Notes under the pieces: model-generated | The model's database searches: none | Told to the model about the DNA's origin: nothing | The model's input: only the letters and a program-made list of their open reading frames with translations | In this document: positions 44,300-52,415 of the stretch, in pieces | How positions within the stretch are numbered: position 1 is the stretch's first letter | How the letters are laid out: each line of letters starts with the position of its first letter | NCBI RefSeq assembly: GCF_023822045.1 | Contig: NZ_CP084712.1 | Location: forward strand, 2,728,001 to 2,792,000 | From: Sphingopyxis sp. USTB-05 | Lineage (GTDB): Bacteria > Pseudomonadota > Alphaproteobacteria > Sphingomonadales > Sphingomonadaceae | DNA: 64,000 nt | Direction: 5' to 3' | Translations under genes and position numbers: made by a program

Positions 44300-46426
44300 A
44301 TGCGTTTGCTTTGCTCTGCCGGTTTCACTTTTGCCATGTTCCTCGCCGCTCCGGCTTTTGCGCAGGACCGCGCCGCCACGGGCAGCGAGGACGATGTGCA
44401 CGCAGGCGGGCCGATCGTCGTCACCGCACCCTATGTCCGCAGCCTGGACATCCTTGGCAATGTATCGGTGCTTGAGGGCGACGAGCTGGCGCGCGACATT
44501 CGCGGGCAGATCGGCGACACGCTCACGCGCCAGCCGGGTGTATCGGCGACCAGCTTTTCCCCCGGCGCATCGCGTCCCGTCCTTCGCGGTTTTTCGGGCG
44601 AGCGCGTACGCGTGCTGACCGACGGCATCGGGTCGATCGACGCCTCGAACACATCCGCCGACCACGCGGTCACCATCGACCCGCTGACCGTCGAACGCAT
44701 CGAAATCCTGCGCGGCCCCGCGGTGCTGCTGTTCGGCAGCCAGGCGATCGGCGGCGCGGTGAATATGTTCGACCGCCGGATTCCCCGGAAAGTCCCCGCC
44801 GACCATGTCCATATCGACGCGATCGGTGGCTATGCGACCGCGGCGAACGACCGCAACATCGGCAGCTCGATCGACGTCGCGCTGAGCCCGCAGATCGTCG
44901 CGCACCTCGACGGTAGCTGGCGCAAGACGGGCGACACGCGCAGCGGCGGCTTTGTCTATGCACCCAACATCCGCGGCGACCTGCTCCATCTTGCCGAGCA
45001 TGAAACCGAAGAGGGGCACCTCGACGAAGCGGCCGAATTGACCGCGCAGGCGGGCAAGCGCGGCAAGATCGACAATACGCAAAGCGAGACCTGGACCGCA
45101 GGCGGCGGGATTTCGCTGATCAACGACGGCGGACAGCTCGGCATTTCGGTCGGCTATTTCGACACCAACTATGGCGTCCCCGACCGTCCCGACACCGCGC
45201 ACGACCATGGCGGCGAGGAAGGTGAAGGCGGTCATGATCATGGCGAAGGCCCCGTTACCATCGGCATGAAGCAATGGCGCGCGGACCTGCGCGGCGAGGT
45301 GGAACTGGGCGACGGCTTTTTCGACAAGCTGCGCATCCGTGCCGGCTTTGCCGATTACAAGCACACCGAGTTCGAGGGCGACGAGGTGGGCACCGTCTTT
45401 ACCAACCAGGGCGTCGAAGGCCGGATCGAACTGGCGCAGAACGACCGTGGCGGCTGGCGCGGCGCGAGCGGCGTGCAGTATAGCCACCGCGATTTCGACG
45501 CGATCGGTGCCGAGGCATTCGTACCGCGCAACCTGACCGATCAGTTCGCGCTTTTCACGCTGCAGGAATATACGATGGGCCCGCTCGGCCTGGAAGCCGC
45601 GGCGCGCTACGAAAAGACCAATGTGCGCGCGCAGACGCTTGGCTTTGACCGCAGCTTCGACAGCTTCTCGGGCGCGCTCGGCGCGACCTATGATCTGTTC
45701 GAGGGCGCGAAGTTCGGCATCTCCGTGTCGCGCGCGGTCCGTGCGCCGTCGGCCGAGGAATTGCTGTCGAACGGCCCGCATATCGCGACGCAGAGCTTCG
45801 AGCTGGGCGATCCGAATTTGAAGCGCGAATCCAACTGGGGTGCCGAGGCATCTTTCAAGATCAAGACCGACGCCTTCAACCTCAGCCTGACCGGCTATTC
45901 GAACTGGTTCGACAATTTCATCTATTCGGCGGCGACCGGCGCGGAAGAGGATGAGCTTCCCGTCTTCCAATATTTCCAGCGCGACGCGCGCGTCTATGGC
46001 TTCGAAGCCGAGGCGAGTGCCCGGCTGGCGCAAATCGGCGGGTTCAACATCGTCGGCGACGTCACCGCCGACATGACCCGAGCGAAGATCAAGAATGCCG
46101 GGCTCGACCGCAATGTGCCGCGCATCCCGCCGCTGCGCATCCTCAGCGGGCTCGAAGCGCAGGGCGAACGCGTCGATGCGCGCGTGGAAGTCGAATGGAC
46201 CGACGACCAGACGCGCACCGCGCAGTTCGAGACGCCGACCGACGGCTTCACGCTGGTCAACGCCTCGCTGAGCTGGCGCCCGCTGCCCGACACGAAAAAT
46301 CTGACGCTGAGCCTGTCGGCGAACAATATCTTCGACGTCGAAGCGCGCCGTCACGCCAGCTTTACCAAGGATTATGTGCCGCTGGCCGGACGCGATTTCC
46401 GTCTGACGGCGCGGGCGAGCTTCTAA
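44300..46426 (+). CDS. TonB-dependent outer-membrane receptor, ZnuD-like with His-rich loop
   Basis: 708 residues. A signal peptide (about 1-21, LLCSAGFTFAMFLAAPAFAQ) precedes the plug domain (IVVTAPYVRSLDILGNVSVL; VERIEILRGPAVLLFGSQAIGG) and the 22-strand barrel ending in Phe (DFRLTARASF). A loop at about 301-318 is rich in His and Glu (HDHGGEEGEGGHDHGEG), and the layout matches ZnuD-type zinc receptors. It would import zinc or a zinc complex with TonB energy. The ATG at 44300 begins the signal peptide; the frame is open further upstream but overlaps cysK. A Zur-like palindrome lies upstream and a strong hairpin follows. Confidence 0.87.
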   Translation: MRLLCSAGFTFAMFLAAPAFAQDRAATGSEDDVHAGGPIVVTAPYVRSLDILGNVSVLEGDELARDIRGQIGDTLTRQPGVSATSFSPGASRPVLRGFSGERVRVLTDGIGSIDASNTSADHAVTIDPLTVERIEILRGPAVLLFGSQAIGGAVNMFDRRIPRKVPADHVHIDAIGGYATAANDRNIGSSIDVALSPQIVAHLDGSWRKTGDTRSGGFVYAPNIRGDLLHLAEHETEEGHLDEAAELTAQAGKRGKIDNTQSETWTAGGGISLINDGGQLGISVGYFDTNYGVPDRPDTAHDHGGEEGEGGHDHGEGPVTIGMKQWRADLRGEVELGDGFFDKLRIRAGFADYKHTEFEGDEVGTVFTNQGVEGRIELAQNDRGGWRGASGVQYSHRDFDAIGAEAFVPRNLTDQFALFTLQEYTMGPLGLEAAARYEKTNVRAQTLGFDRSFDSFSGALGATYDLFEGAKFGISVSRAVRAPSAEELLSNGPHIATQSFELGDPNLKRESNWGAEASFKIKTDAFNLSLTGYSNWFDNFIYSAATGAEEDELPVFQYFQRDARVYGFEAEASARLAQIGGFNIVGDVTADMTRAKIKNAGLDRNVPRIPPLRILSGLEAQGERVDARVEVEWTDDQTRTAQFETPTDGFTLVNASLSWRPLPDTKNLTLSLSANNIFDVEARRHASFTKDYVPLAGRDFRLTARASF

Positions 46427-46432
46427 GAAATT

Positions 46433-46460
46433 CGTCGCCCCCGCCATTGCGGGGGCGACG
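46433..46460. terminator. Bidirectional hairpin between convergent genes
   Basis: A perfect 12-bp stem, CGTCGCCCCCGC / GCGGGGGCGACG, with loop CATT lies between the receptor stop and the stop of the convergent secreted-protein gene. T-runs are short on both sides, but the stem is very GC-rich and the position suits termination of both transcripts. Confidence 0.75.
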
Positions 46461-46468
46461 GATCTTAA

Positions 46469-47008
46469 TCAGAAGGCGAGCTGCTTGCGCTTGTTCCAGT
46501 AGATTGAGGTCGCAGCGGCATAGGCGCCCACCTTTTCCCAGACTGCACCGTCGATCTTTTCGATATCGACGCCCGCATCGATATAGGCCTGGACGATCTT
46601 CATGATCTGCTCCTCGGTCATATCGCCCGACAGATCGGGGTTCGCGCCATTGGGACCGAAATCGAGCGCCTTGTCGACGGTCACGTTCGACAGCCCCAGC
46701 GCCGCGATATCGCCGATCAGCCATTCGCGCGAAATGCGCGCAAGGCTGTAGTCGAAATAGGTCGGCTTTTGTTCATCCGTGATGCCGTGACGCGTCACGC
46801 AATCGTCGGTGACAGCGCCAAGCTGCTTGAACAACGCCTCGCGCGATGCCGCGTCGCCGCCGCCGGCCATTGCGGAACCGATCGAACTTTTGGTGCCGGC
46901 CGGAATCGACGTGACGACGCAATCGAACTTCTCGCCCTCCTGCGCCAGGGCCACGCCCGGCAACACGGCCAATGCAAGCATCGCGCTTGCCATCAAACCC
47001 TTCGACAT
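46469..47008 (-). CDS. Secreted protein of unknown function
   Basis: 179 residues. A clear signal peptide (about 1-22, KGLMASAMLALAVLPGVALAQ) precedes a mature domain of ~157 residues with two cysteines (FDCVVT and TDDCVTRHG) that could form a disulfide, and helical segments such as MTEEQIMKIVQAYIDAG. I recognise no family. It is exported to the periplasm or beyond. The ATG at 47008 has AAGGA 7 bp upstream, preferred over two earlier Met codons. It follows fabG by 34 bp on the same strand. Confidence 0.7.
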   Translation of the reverse strand: MSKGLMASAMLALAVLPGVALAQEGEKFDCVVTSIPAGTKSSIGSAMAGGGDAASREALFKQLGAVTDDCVTRHGITDEQKPTYFDYSLARISREWLIGDIAALGLSNVTVDKALDFGPNGANPDLSGDMTEEQIMKIVQAYIDAGVDIEKIDGAVWEKVGAYAAATSIYWNKRKQLAF

Positions 47009-47042
47009 CGGCGAATCCTTCATACGCAAGAGAGATCGACCC

Positions 47043-47783
47043 TCAGGACAGCATGGCCATCCCGCCGTTCACATGCAACGTCTGCCCGGTGACGTAGCCC
47101 GCCTCTTTCGACGCGAGATAGACGACCGCTGCGGCGATATCGCTCCCCTCGCCCATCCGGCCGGCGGGGATACGCTGGTTCAGCGCCTCCTTCTGCGCAT
47201 CGGGCAGATCGGCGGTCATCGCCGTGGCGATAAAGCCGGGCGCGACGCAATTCGCGGTGACGCCGCGGCTCGCGAGTTCCTGTGCCAGCGCCTTGGTCAT
47301 GCCGGTGACGCCTGCTTTCGAAGCGGCATAATTGGCCTGCCCCGGATTGCCGGTCGCGCCGACGACGCTGGTAATCGAAATGATGCGGCCGAAGCGCGCC
47401 TTCATCATCGGCTTCGCGGCAGCACGCGCCAGGCGGAAATTGGCCTCGAGATTGATGCGAATGACGTCCATCCACTCGTCGTCCTTCATGCGCATGATCA
47501 GGTTGTCGCGCGTCACACCGGCATTATTGACGAGGATGTCGAGCTGGCCGAGCGCATCGACCGCCGACGGGACGAGCGCGTCGACCGCAGCCGCATCGCC
47601 GAGATTGCAGGGCAATGCGATATGATCGCCGCCGAGCGTATCGCGAAAGGCATTGAGCTTGTCGGCGTTGGAACCCGACACCGCGAGCCGAGCCCCCTGC
47701 GCGGCAAGCGCCTGCGCGACGGCCGAACCGATGCCGCCCGAGGCGCCGGTGACAAGGGCGGTCATGCCGGTGAGATCGAACAT
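47043..47783 (-). CDS. fabG: 3-oxoacyl-[acyl-carrier-protein] reductase
   Basis: 246 residues, classical short-chain dehydrogenase that reduces 3-oxoacyl-ACP with NADPH in fatty-acid elongation. TGASGGIGSAVAQALAAQG binds the cofactor, NNAGVTRDNLIMRMKDDEW is the FabG-specific stretch, and the catalytic set is Ser139, Tyr152 and Lys156 (YAASK). The C-terminus ends GQTLHVNGGMAM as in FabG. The ATG has AGGAG 6 bp upstream. Normally fabD directly precedes fabG; here a small inverted-repeat cassette separates them. Confidence 0.96.
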   Translation of the reverse strand: MFDLTGMTALVTGASGGIGSAVAQALAAQGARLAVSGSNADKLNAFRDTLGGDHIALPCNLGDAAAVDALVPSAVDALGQLDILVNNAGVTRDNLIMRMKDDEWMDVIRINLEANFRLARAAAKPMMKARFGRIISITSVVGATGNPGQANYAASKAGVTGMTKALAQELASRGVTANCVAPGFIATAMTADLPDAQKEALNQRIPAGRMGEGSDIAAAVVYLASKEAGYVTGQTLHVNGGMAMLS

Positions 47784-47784
47784 T

Positions 47785-48216
47785 TTATTCTCCTGATGAT
47801 TGCCGGTTCACGCGGAGACGCGGAGACGCGGAGGGTTTATGATCGTTGACGATGCGACGCACACCTTCCTTGAGTGTAGCGCCGCCAAAATTGATAAGGA
47901 GACCAACAGACTGGCCAGTAAGACGAAGATAGGTCAGCAACTGTTTGCCATGCGCCGGGTTCAGCCGTTCAACCGATTTAATCTCCACCAGCAAACGGTT
48001 GTCGACGAGCAAATCAATACGAAAAGCAGCATCGAAGCGAGAGCCTTCGAAATATATATCGATCGGCATTTGCCGATCGACGCGATAGCCCAGCGCCACC
48101 AGTTTTCCGGCAAGAACGGTTTCATAGACGCTTTCCAATAGCCCCGGCCCCAGTTCCCGATGCAAGCGAAGGGACAAGTCGAGCACATCGCCGCTCACCA
48201 CGTCTATGTCCCGCAC
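47785..48216 (-). CDS. GxxExxY family protein
   Basis: 143 residues. The hallmark GPGLLESVYE gives the GxxExxY family name, and RIDLLVDNRLLVEIKSVERLNPAHGKQLLTYL-type sequence (FRIDLLVDN, then LLVEIKSVERL) carries the D...ExK pattern of a PDDEXK nuclease-like fold. Function is not established for the family. I place the start at GTG 48216, just inside the right inverted repeat, with GGAGG 4 bp upstream. The last ~17 residues are encoded within and beyond the left inverted repeat. The stop ends 1 bp before the fabG ATG. Confidence 0.75.
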   Translation of the reverse strand: MRDIDVVSGDVLDLSLRLHRELGPGLLESVYETVLAGKLVALGYRVDRQMPIDIYFEGSRFDAAFRIDLLVDNRLLVEIKSVERLNPAHGKQLLTYLRLTGQSVGLLINFGGATLKEGVRRIVNDHKPSASPRLRVNRQSSGE

Positions 48217-48249
48217 AATCCCTCCGCGCCTCCGCGTCTCCGCGTGAAC
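47806..48249. mobile_element. 444-bp cassette bounded by 33-bp inverted repeats, carrying the GxxExxY gene
   Basis: The ends are GTTCACGCGGAGACGCGGAG... at 47806-47838 and its inverse at 48217-48249; 31 of 33 bases match. Between them lies essentially only the GxxExxY gene. The unit sits between the fabD stop (38 bp away) and the fabG ribosome site (about 22 bp away from the fabG ATG). I see no transposase and no obvious target duplication, so mobility, perhaps in trans, is an inference. Confidence 0.6.
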
Positions 48250-48287
48250 TTCTTTCGTCGCTACCTCTGCGCCTCTGCGCGAATCTT

Positions 48288-49226
48288 CTAAAGCGTTTTC
48301 AACAGCGCTTCGATGTCGTCCATTGAAATCACGCTCATCGTCTCGACTTCGCCCGATGCGCTGCGCTTGACCATCGGTGAGAGGACTTTGCCGCCGAATT
48401 CGACGAAGTGCGTCACACCGATATCCTCCATCGACGCGACGCTTTCGCGCCAACGGACGCGGCCGGTCACCTGCTGGACGAGGAGGTCGCGGATCGTGTC
48501 AGGGTCGCTCACAGGGCTCGCGGTGACATTGGCGACGACCGGGATGAGCGGCGCGACGGGCGGGTTGGCGCCCAGGGCCTCGGCCATCGCGTCGGCAGCG
48601 GGCTGCATCAGCGGGCAGTGGAAGGGCGCCGAGACGGGCAGCAGCACGCCGCGCTTGATTCCATAATCCTTGACCAGCGCGACCGCGCGTTCGACGGCGC
48701 CCTTGTGGCCCGAGATCACGACTTGCGACGGGTCATTGTCGTTGGCGACGGTGCACACTTCGCCCTCTGCCGCTGCGTCGGCGAGCTTCTGTGCCGTCTC
48801 GATATCAGCCCCGAGCAGCGCCGCCATCGCGCCGACGCCGACGGGCACCGCTGCCTGCATCGCCTGCCCGCGCGTCTTCAAAAGCCGCGCAGTGGTCGCG
48901 AGGTCGAACGCGCCGGCGGCGCAAAGCGCGCTATATTCGCCGAGGCTGTGGCCCGCGACATAGTCGGCCTTGGCTGACAGCGTCACGCCACCTTCCTTTT
49001 CGAGCACGCGCAACGTGGCAATTGCGTTGGCCATGATCGCCGGCTGGGCGTTTTCGGTGAGGGTGAGCTGGTCCTCGGGACCTTCGCTCATCAACTGGAA
49101 CAGCTTCTGGCCGAGCGCGTCATCGACCTCCTGAAACACTTCGCGCGCGACTGGCGACGCTTCGGAAAGCGCCTTGCCCATGCCGACCGCCTGGCTGCCC
49201 TGACCCGGAAAAATAAATGCACGCAT
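48288..49226 (-). CDS. fabD: Malonyl CoA-ACP transacylase
   Basis: 312 residues. It loads malonate from CoA onto acyl carrier protein. IFPGQGSQAVGMGKAL is the N-terminal signature, and the nucleophile is Ser94 in YVAGHSLGEYSALCAAGA. LPVSAPFHCPLMQPAADAM supplies the catalytic His. Standard length. It is the first gene of the fab group; fabG follows after the inverted-repeat cassette. Confidence 0.97.
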   Translation of the reverse strand: MRAFIFPGQGSQAVGMGKALSEASPVAREVFQEVDDALGQKLFQLMSEGPEDQLTLTENAQPAIMANAIATLRVLEKEGGVTLSAKADYVAGHSLGEYSALCAAGAFDLATTARLLKTRGQAMQAAVPVGVGAMAALLGADIETAQKLADAAAEGEVCTVANDNDPSQVVISGHKGAVERAVALVKDYGIKRGVLLPVSAPFHCPLMQPAADAMAEALGANPPVAPLIPVVANVTASPVSDPDTIRDLLVQQVTGRVRWRESVASMEDIGVTHFVEFGGKVLSPMVKRSASGEVETMSVISMDDIEALLKTL

Positions 49227-49271
49227 GATGCGTCCCTTCGCATGTTCTTGAATGGGCTCGCGCCTATTCCT

Positions 49272-50099
49272 TCACCCCGCGCGATGCAAGCCGAAGGGCA
49301 CGACCTTGTTCGCCGCGTCGTGGCCGATGTCCGCCCGGCCGAGCCACGAGATCCCGGTGCGCGCGCACCAGCCCTGCGCGATCTCCTCGGCCTCCATGCC
49401 GAACGGGCGGTCGTTTTCAGGGACGTCGCTGACACGCCCCAACCGCAACCCGGCAAGCCCGCGCGGGCCCAGATAGCTCGCGATATGGAAGAAGGCGCGG
49501 TCGAAGGCGTAGAGATATTCGCTGACTTCTTCGACGAGCAGGACATGCCCGGAAAGGTCAGGTTCGAGCGGGGTGCCGAGCAGCATCGACAGCGTCATCA
49601 GGTTGAACGCCGCGTGCCGCGCGCCGTGCTGGAGGCCGGGCTCGCACGCAGCCGGGTCACGCGCAACGAGCCAATCGAGAGCGCGCAGCACCGCGGCATC
49701 GCCCCCGTCGCGGCGGATATCGGCGACCATAGGACCGTGCGCGACATGGTCGAAGCCGTCCCGATACAGCGCGCCGAGCAGATTGCCCTGATCCGAATAG
49801 CCGAGGAATGCCTTGCCGCGCGCGACATCGGTCATCGCCGCGACCGCATCCTCGGCGATGCGGCATGCGCCATAGCCCCCGCGCGCAAACCAGACCGCGT
49901 CGATATCGGGCCGGTTCGCCATCTCGACCAACGCGGCGAAGCGGTGGCCGTCCTCGCCCGCAAAATGGCCGTGGGTGGCAAAGCATTGCGGGTCGAAGAC
50001 GAGTTCGACGTCGGGGTAACCAAGGCTTGCCAGCGCGCGCACCGCCTCGGCATCGTCGGGCAGGATCGGGGTGGATGGGGCAACAATTCCGATGCGCAT
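49272..50099 (-). CDS. ldcA: Muramoyltetrapeptide LD-carboxypeptidase (S66 family)
   Basis: 275 residues. IGIVAPSTPILPDDAEAV opens the family fold, ARGGYGACRIAED is the conserved Gly-rich segment, and GYSDQGN near 100-106 is the nucleophile elbow with Ser102. VLLVEEVSEYLYAFDRA supplies the Glu and VPFGLHRAG the C-terminal His of the triad. It trims the terminal D-Ala from cytoplasmic murein tetrapeptides during recycling. The ATG at 50099 is preferred because the longer frame runs into an extragenic palindrome. It is divergent from the Mur-ligase-like gene, which would use the tripeptide product. Confidence 0.85.
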   Translation of the reverse strand: MRIGIVAPSTPILPDDAEAVRALASLGYPDVELVFDPQCFATHGHFAGEDGHRFAALVEMANRPDIDAVWFARGGYGACRIAEDAVAAMTDVARGKAFLGYSDQGNLLGALYRDGFDHVAHGPMVADIRRDGGDAAVLRALDWLVARDPAACEPGLQHGARHAAFNLMTLSMLLGTPLEPDLSGHVLLVEEVSEYLYAFDRAFFHIASYLGPRGLAGLRLGRVSDVPENDRPFGMEAEEIAQGWCARTGISWLGRADIGHDAANKVVPFGLHRAG

Positions 50100-50115
50100 G
50101 GAGCGACCTATAAAT

Positions 50116-50198
50116 CCGTTCGTGTCGAGCGAAGTCGAGACACCCATCGTCGACGCACAAGGTCGAGGGGTATCTCGACTTCGCTCGATGCGAACGGG
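50116..50198. repeat. Extragenic palindrome, GTGTCGAGCGAAGTCGAGACA family, copy 2
   Basis: Arms CCGTTCGTGTCGAGCGAAG and TTCGCTCGATGCGAACGGG match the unit at 9921-10003. It occupies most of the 153-bp gap between the divergent ldcA and Mur-ligase-like genes, so it sits in or near both promoters. Confidence 0.85.
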
Positions 50199-50252
50199 AA
50201 AGAGTATGCCGCTCTGGTTGCAAACCCTTCGTCAAAGCCATATCGCGCCGCG

Positions 50253-51641
50253 ATGGCCGAAAACAAATCCTATTTCTTCTGCGGCATCGGCGGGTCGGGA
50301 ATGCTGCCGCTGGCGATGATAGTCGCAGCGCGCGGCGCGGCGGTCTCGGGATCGGACCGCAGCCGCGATCAGGGCCGGACGCCCCAGAAATTCACTTGGC
50401 TCGAAAGCCAGGGCATCGCCTTTTATCCGCAGGACGGCAGCGGGCCACGCGCGGGACAAATTCTGGTCGCGTCGGCGGCGATCGAGGATAGCGTTCCCGA
50501 TATCGCCGCCGCCAATGCGCTCGGCCTTGCGCGGATGACGCGCGCCGACCTCAACGCCGCGCTGTTCAACGACGCCGACACCGCGATCGGTGTCGGCGGG
50601 ACGAGCGGCAAATCGACCGTCACCGGGATGATCGGCTGGATCCTCGAAAATACGGGTCGCAAGCCGACGGTCATGAACGGGGCCGTGATGCGCAATTTCT
50701 CGGGCGACGACCGCCCCTTTGCCAGCGCACTCGTGGGCGAAGCCGCCATTTACGTCAGCGAGGTCGATGAAAGCGACGGTTCGATCGCGCTCTATCGCCC
50801 CGACGTCGCGGTCGTCACCAACATCAGCCTCGATCACAAGAGCCTTGAAGAGTTGCACCGTTTGTTCGGCGATTTTGCCGCAAAGGCGCGCGTCGCGGTG
50901 GTCAATGCCGACGACCCCGAATCCGCGCCCCTCATCGGCGGCGACAATGTCCTGAGCTTTGGCTTCAGCGACGCTGCAACAGTGCGCGGCGGCGATTTCG
51001 AGGCATTGCCCGACGGGTGCCGCTTTTCGGCGAATGTCGACGGTTACCCGTATAAGGTCCATCTTCGCATGCCGGGGCGCCACAATGCCGCCAACGCCCT
51101 GGCCGCGATCGCCGCGGCACGCGCGGCCGATATCCCGGTTGCCGAGGCCGTCAACGCACTGGCGAGCTTCGCGGGCCTCGCGCGGCGATACGAGGTCCTC
51201 GGACAAGCAAGCGGCGTCACCGTCATCGACGATTTCGCGCACAATCCCGACAAGGTGGCCGCGACGCTGGCGGCGGTCGCCGAGCTGCCGGGCCGCGCCT
51301 TGCTCTTCTTCCAGCCGCATGGCTATGGCCCGCTGCGCCAGATGGGCAAGGAACTCGCCGCAAGTTTCGCCGCGGGAATGCGCCCCGACGACAGGCTGTT
51401 CGTGTGCGACCCCGTCTATTTCGGCGGCACCGTCGACCGCAGCATCGGCAGCGAGGCGCTGGTCGCGGACATCGTCGCGGGAGGGGCCGACGCGGTGCAT
51501 ATGACGACCCGTGCGGCTTGCGGGGCGGCGATGCTGGATGAAGCGAAGGCGGGCGACCGTATCCTGATCCTTGGCGCGCGCGATGATACGCTTACGGAAT
51601 TCGGCCGCGAACTGCTGGAAAAGCTGGCCATCCGCGCTTGA
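50253..51641 (+). CDS. Mur ligase family protein (Mpl/MurC-like)
   Basis: 462 residues. The UDP-binding start SYFFCGIGGSGMLPLAMIV, the ATP loop IGVGGTSGKSTVTGMIGWIL, the metal-site segment VSEVDESDGSIALY and the C-terminal VTVIDDFAHNPDKVAATL resemble MurC and Mpl. A true murC is present in the dcw cluster, so this paralogue is more likely the Mpl-type enzyme that joins recycled tripeptide to UDP-MurNAc; the divergent LD-carboxypeptidase supports this. The loop GGTSGKST differs from the GTHGKTT usual in both. The ATG at 50253 starts the family homology; the frame is open upstream through the palindrome. Confidence 0.8.
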   Translation: MAENKSYFFCGIGGSGMLPLAMIVAARGAAVSGSDRSRDQGRTPQKFTWLESQGIAFYPQDGSGPRAGQILVASAAIEDSVPDIAAANALGLARMTRADLNAALFNDADTAIGVGGTSGKSTVTGMIGWILENTGRKPTVMNGAVMRNFSGDDRPFASALVGEAAIYVSEVDESDGSIALYRPDVAVVTNISLDHKSLEELHRLFGDFAAKARVAVVNADDPESAPLIGGDNVLSFGFSDAATVRGGDFEALPDGCRFSANVDGYPYKVHLRMPGRHNAANALAAIAAARAADIPVAEAVNALASFAGLARRYEVLGQASGVTVIDDFAHNPDKVAATLAAVAELPGRALLFFQPHGYGPLRQMGKELAASFAAGMRPDDRLFVCDPVYFGGTVDRSIGSEALVADIVAGGADAVHMTTRAACGAAMLDEAKAGDRILILGARDDTLTEFGRELLEKLAIRA

Positions 51642-51675
51642 TTTCTCCCCGCGAATCTGTATAGGCGCGCTCATT

Positions 51676-51704
51676 CGGGGCGAGGCCACGTTGCCATCGC
51701 CCCG
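51676..51704 (+). promoter_or_regulatory. Stem-loop in the rpsF leader
   Basis: CGGGGCGA pairs with TCGCCCCG, and inside it GGC pairs with GCC around a CACGTT loop; TTTGCTTTG follows. It lies about 97-125 bp before rpsF. It could be a terminator-like attenuator or the S6:S18 autoregulatory site known from other bacteria; neither is provable here. Part of it (GCGAGGCCACGT) equals 12 bases of the nuoA leader. Confidence 0.45.
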
Positions 51705-51800
51705 TTTGCTTTGCACTTATTCGCAGAGCGAGACGACAGCCGGAGGGGTTTCGCGATTGGCGCGAAATCAGCGATCGGCCAAATCGAAGGAAGCGCGACC

Positions 51801-52166
51801 ATGCCGTTTTACGAGCATGTCTTTATCGCGCGTCAGGACCTGAGCCAGGCTCAGGTCGACGCGCTGGCGGAAACCGTCACCAACGTCATTGGCGAGTATA
51901 AGGGCACGGTCCACAAGACCGAGACCTGGGGCCTCAAGCAGCTCGCTTACAAGATCCAGAAGAACCGCAAGGGTCACTATGTGATGCTGTCGGCCGAAGT
52001 GTCGGGCGAAGCGATCGCAGAGATCGAGCGTCAGGCTGCGATCAACGAAGATATCATCCGCTGGCTCACCATCAAGGTCGACGAACTCGAAAAGGGTCCG
52101 TCGGTGATGATGCGCAAGCAGGAACGCCGCGGCGGCCGTGGCCGTGACCGCGACGGCGAAGAATAA
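51801..52166 (+). CDS. rpsF: 30S ribosomal protein S6
   Basis: 121 residues, small-subunit protein that forms a heterodimer with S18 in the platform. [42 protein letters not shown] and the basic tail [19 protein letters not shown] are typical. The ATG at 51801 follows AAGGAAG at about 7 bp; the longer open frame upstream has no S6 similarity. First gene of the rpsF-rpsR-rplI operon, preceded by a ~160-bp leader. Confidence 0.98.
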   Translation: MPFYEHVFIARQDLSQAQVDALAETVTNVIGEYKGTVHKTETWGLKQLAYKIQKNRKGHYVMLSAEVSGEAIAEIERQAAINEDIIRWLTIKVDELEKGPSVMMRKQERRGGRGRDRDGEE

Positions 52167-52177
52167 GGAACAGTAGC

Positions 52178-52402
52178 ATGGCACGACCCTTTTTCCGCCG
52201 CCGCAAGACCTGCCCCTTCAGCCAGAAGGACGCACCGGTCATCGATTATAAGGACGTCCGTCTGCTCCAGGGTTACCTGTCGGAGCGTGGCAAGATCGTC
52301 CCGTCGCGGATCACCGCGGTGTCCACCAAGAAGCAGCGTGAGCTGGCAAAAGCGATCAAGCGCTCGCGCCACATCGGCCTGCTCCCCTACATTGTGAAGT
52401 AA
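52178..52402 (+). CDS. rpsR: 30S ribosomal protein S18
   Basis: 74 residues. It binds the platform of the small subunit beside S6. The core [37 protein letters not shown] and [21 protein letters not shown] is fully conserved. The ATG lies 11 bp after the rpsF stop with AAGGA in between. A single cysteine in the N-terminal segment replaces the zinc-binding set seen in some bacteria. Confidence 0.98.
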   Translation: MARPFFRRRKTCPFSQKDAPVIDYKDVRLLQGYLSERGKIVPSRITAVSTKKQRELAKAIKRSRHIGLLPYIVK

Positions 52403-52415
52403 GGAGGGCGGACCG

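Noticed and set aside
49242..50252. Long open extension upstream of the Mur-ligase-like gene
   Set aside because: It is the antisense shadow of ldcA and passes through an extragenic palindrome; Mur-ligase similarity begins at the ATG at 50253.
50253..51641. Assignment of this gene as the housekeeping murC
   Set aside because: A complete murC with the usual motifs lies in the dcw cluster at 28486-29919.
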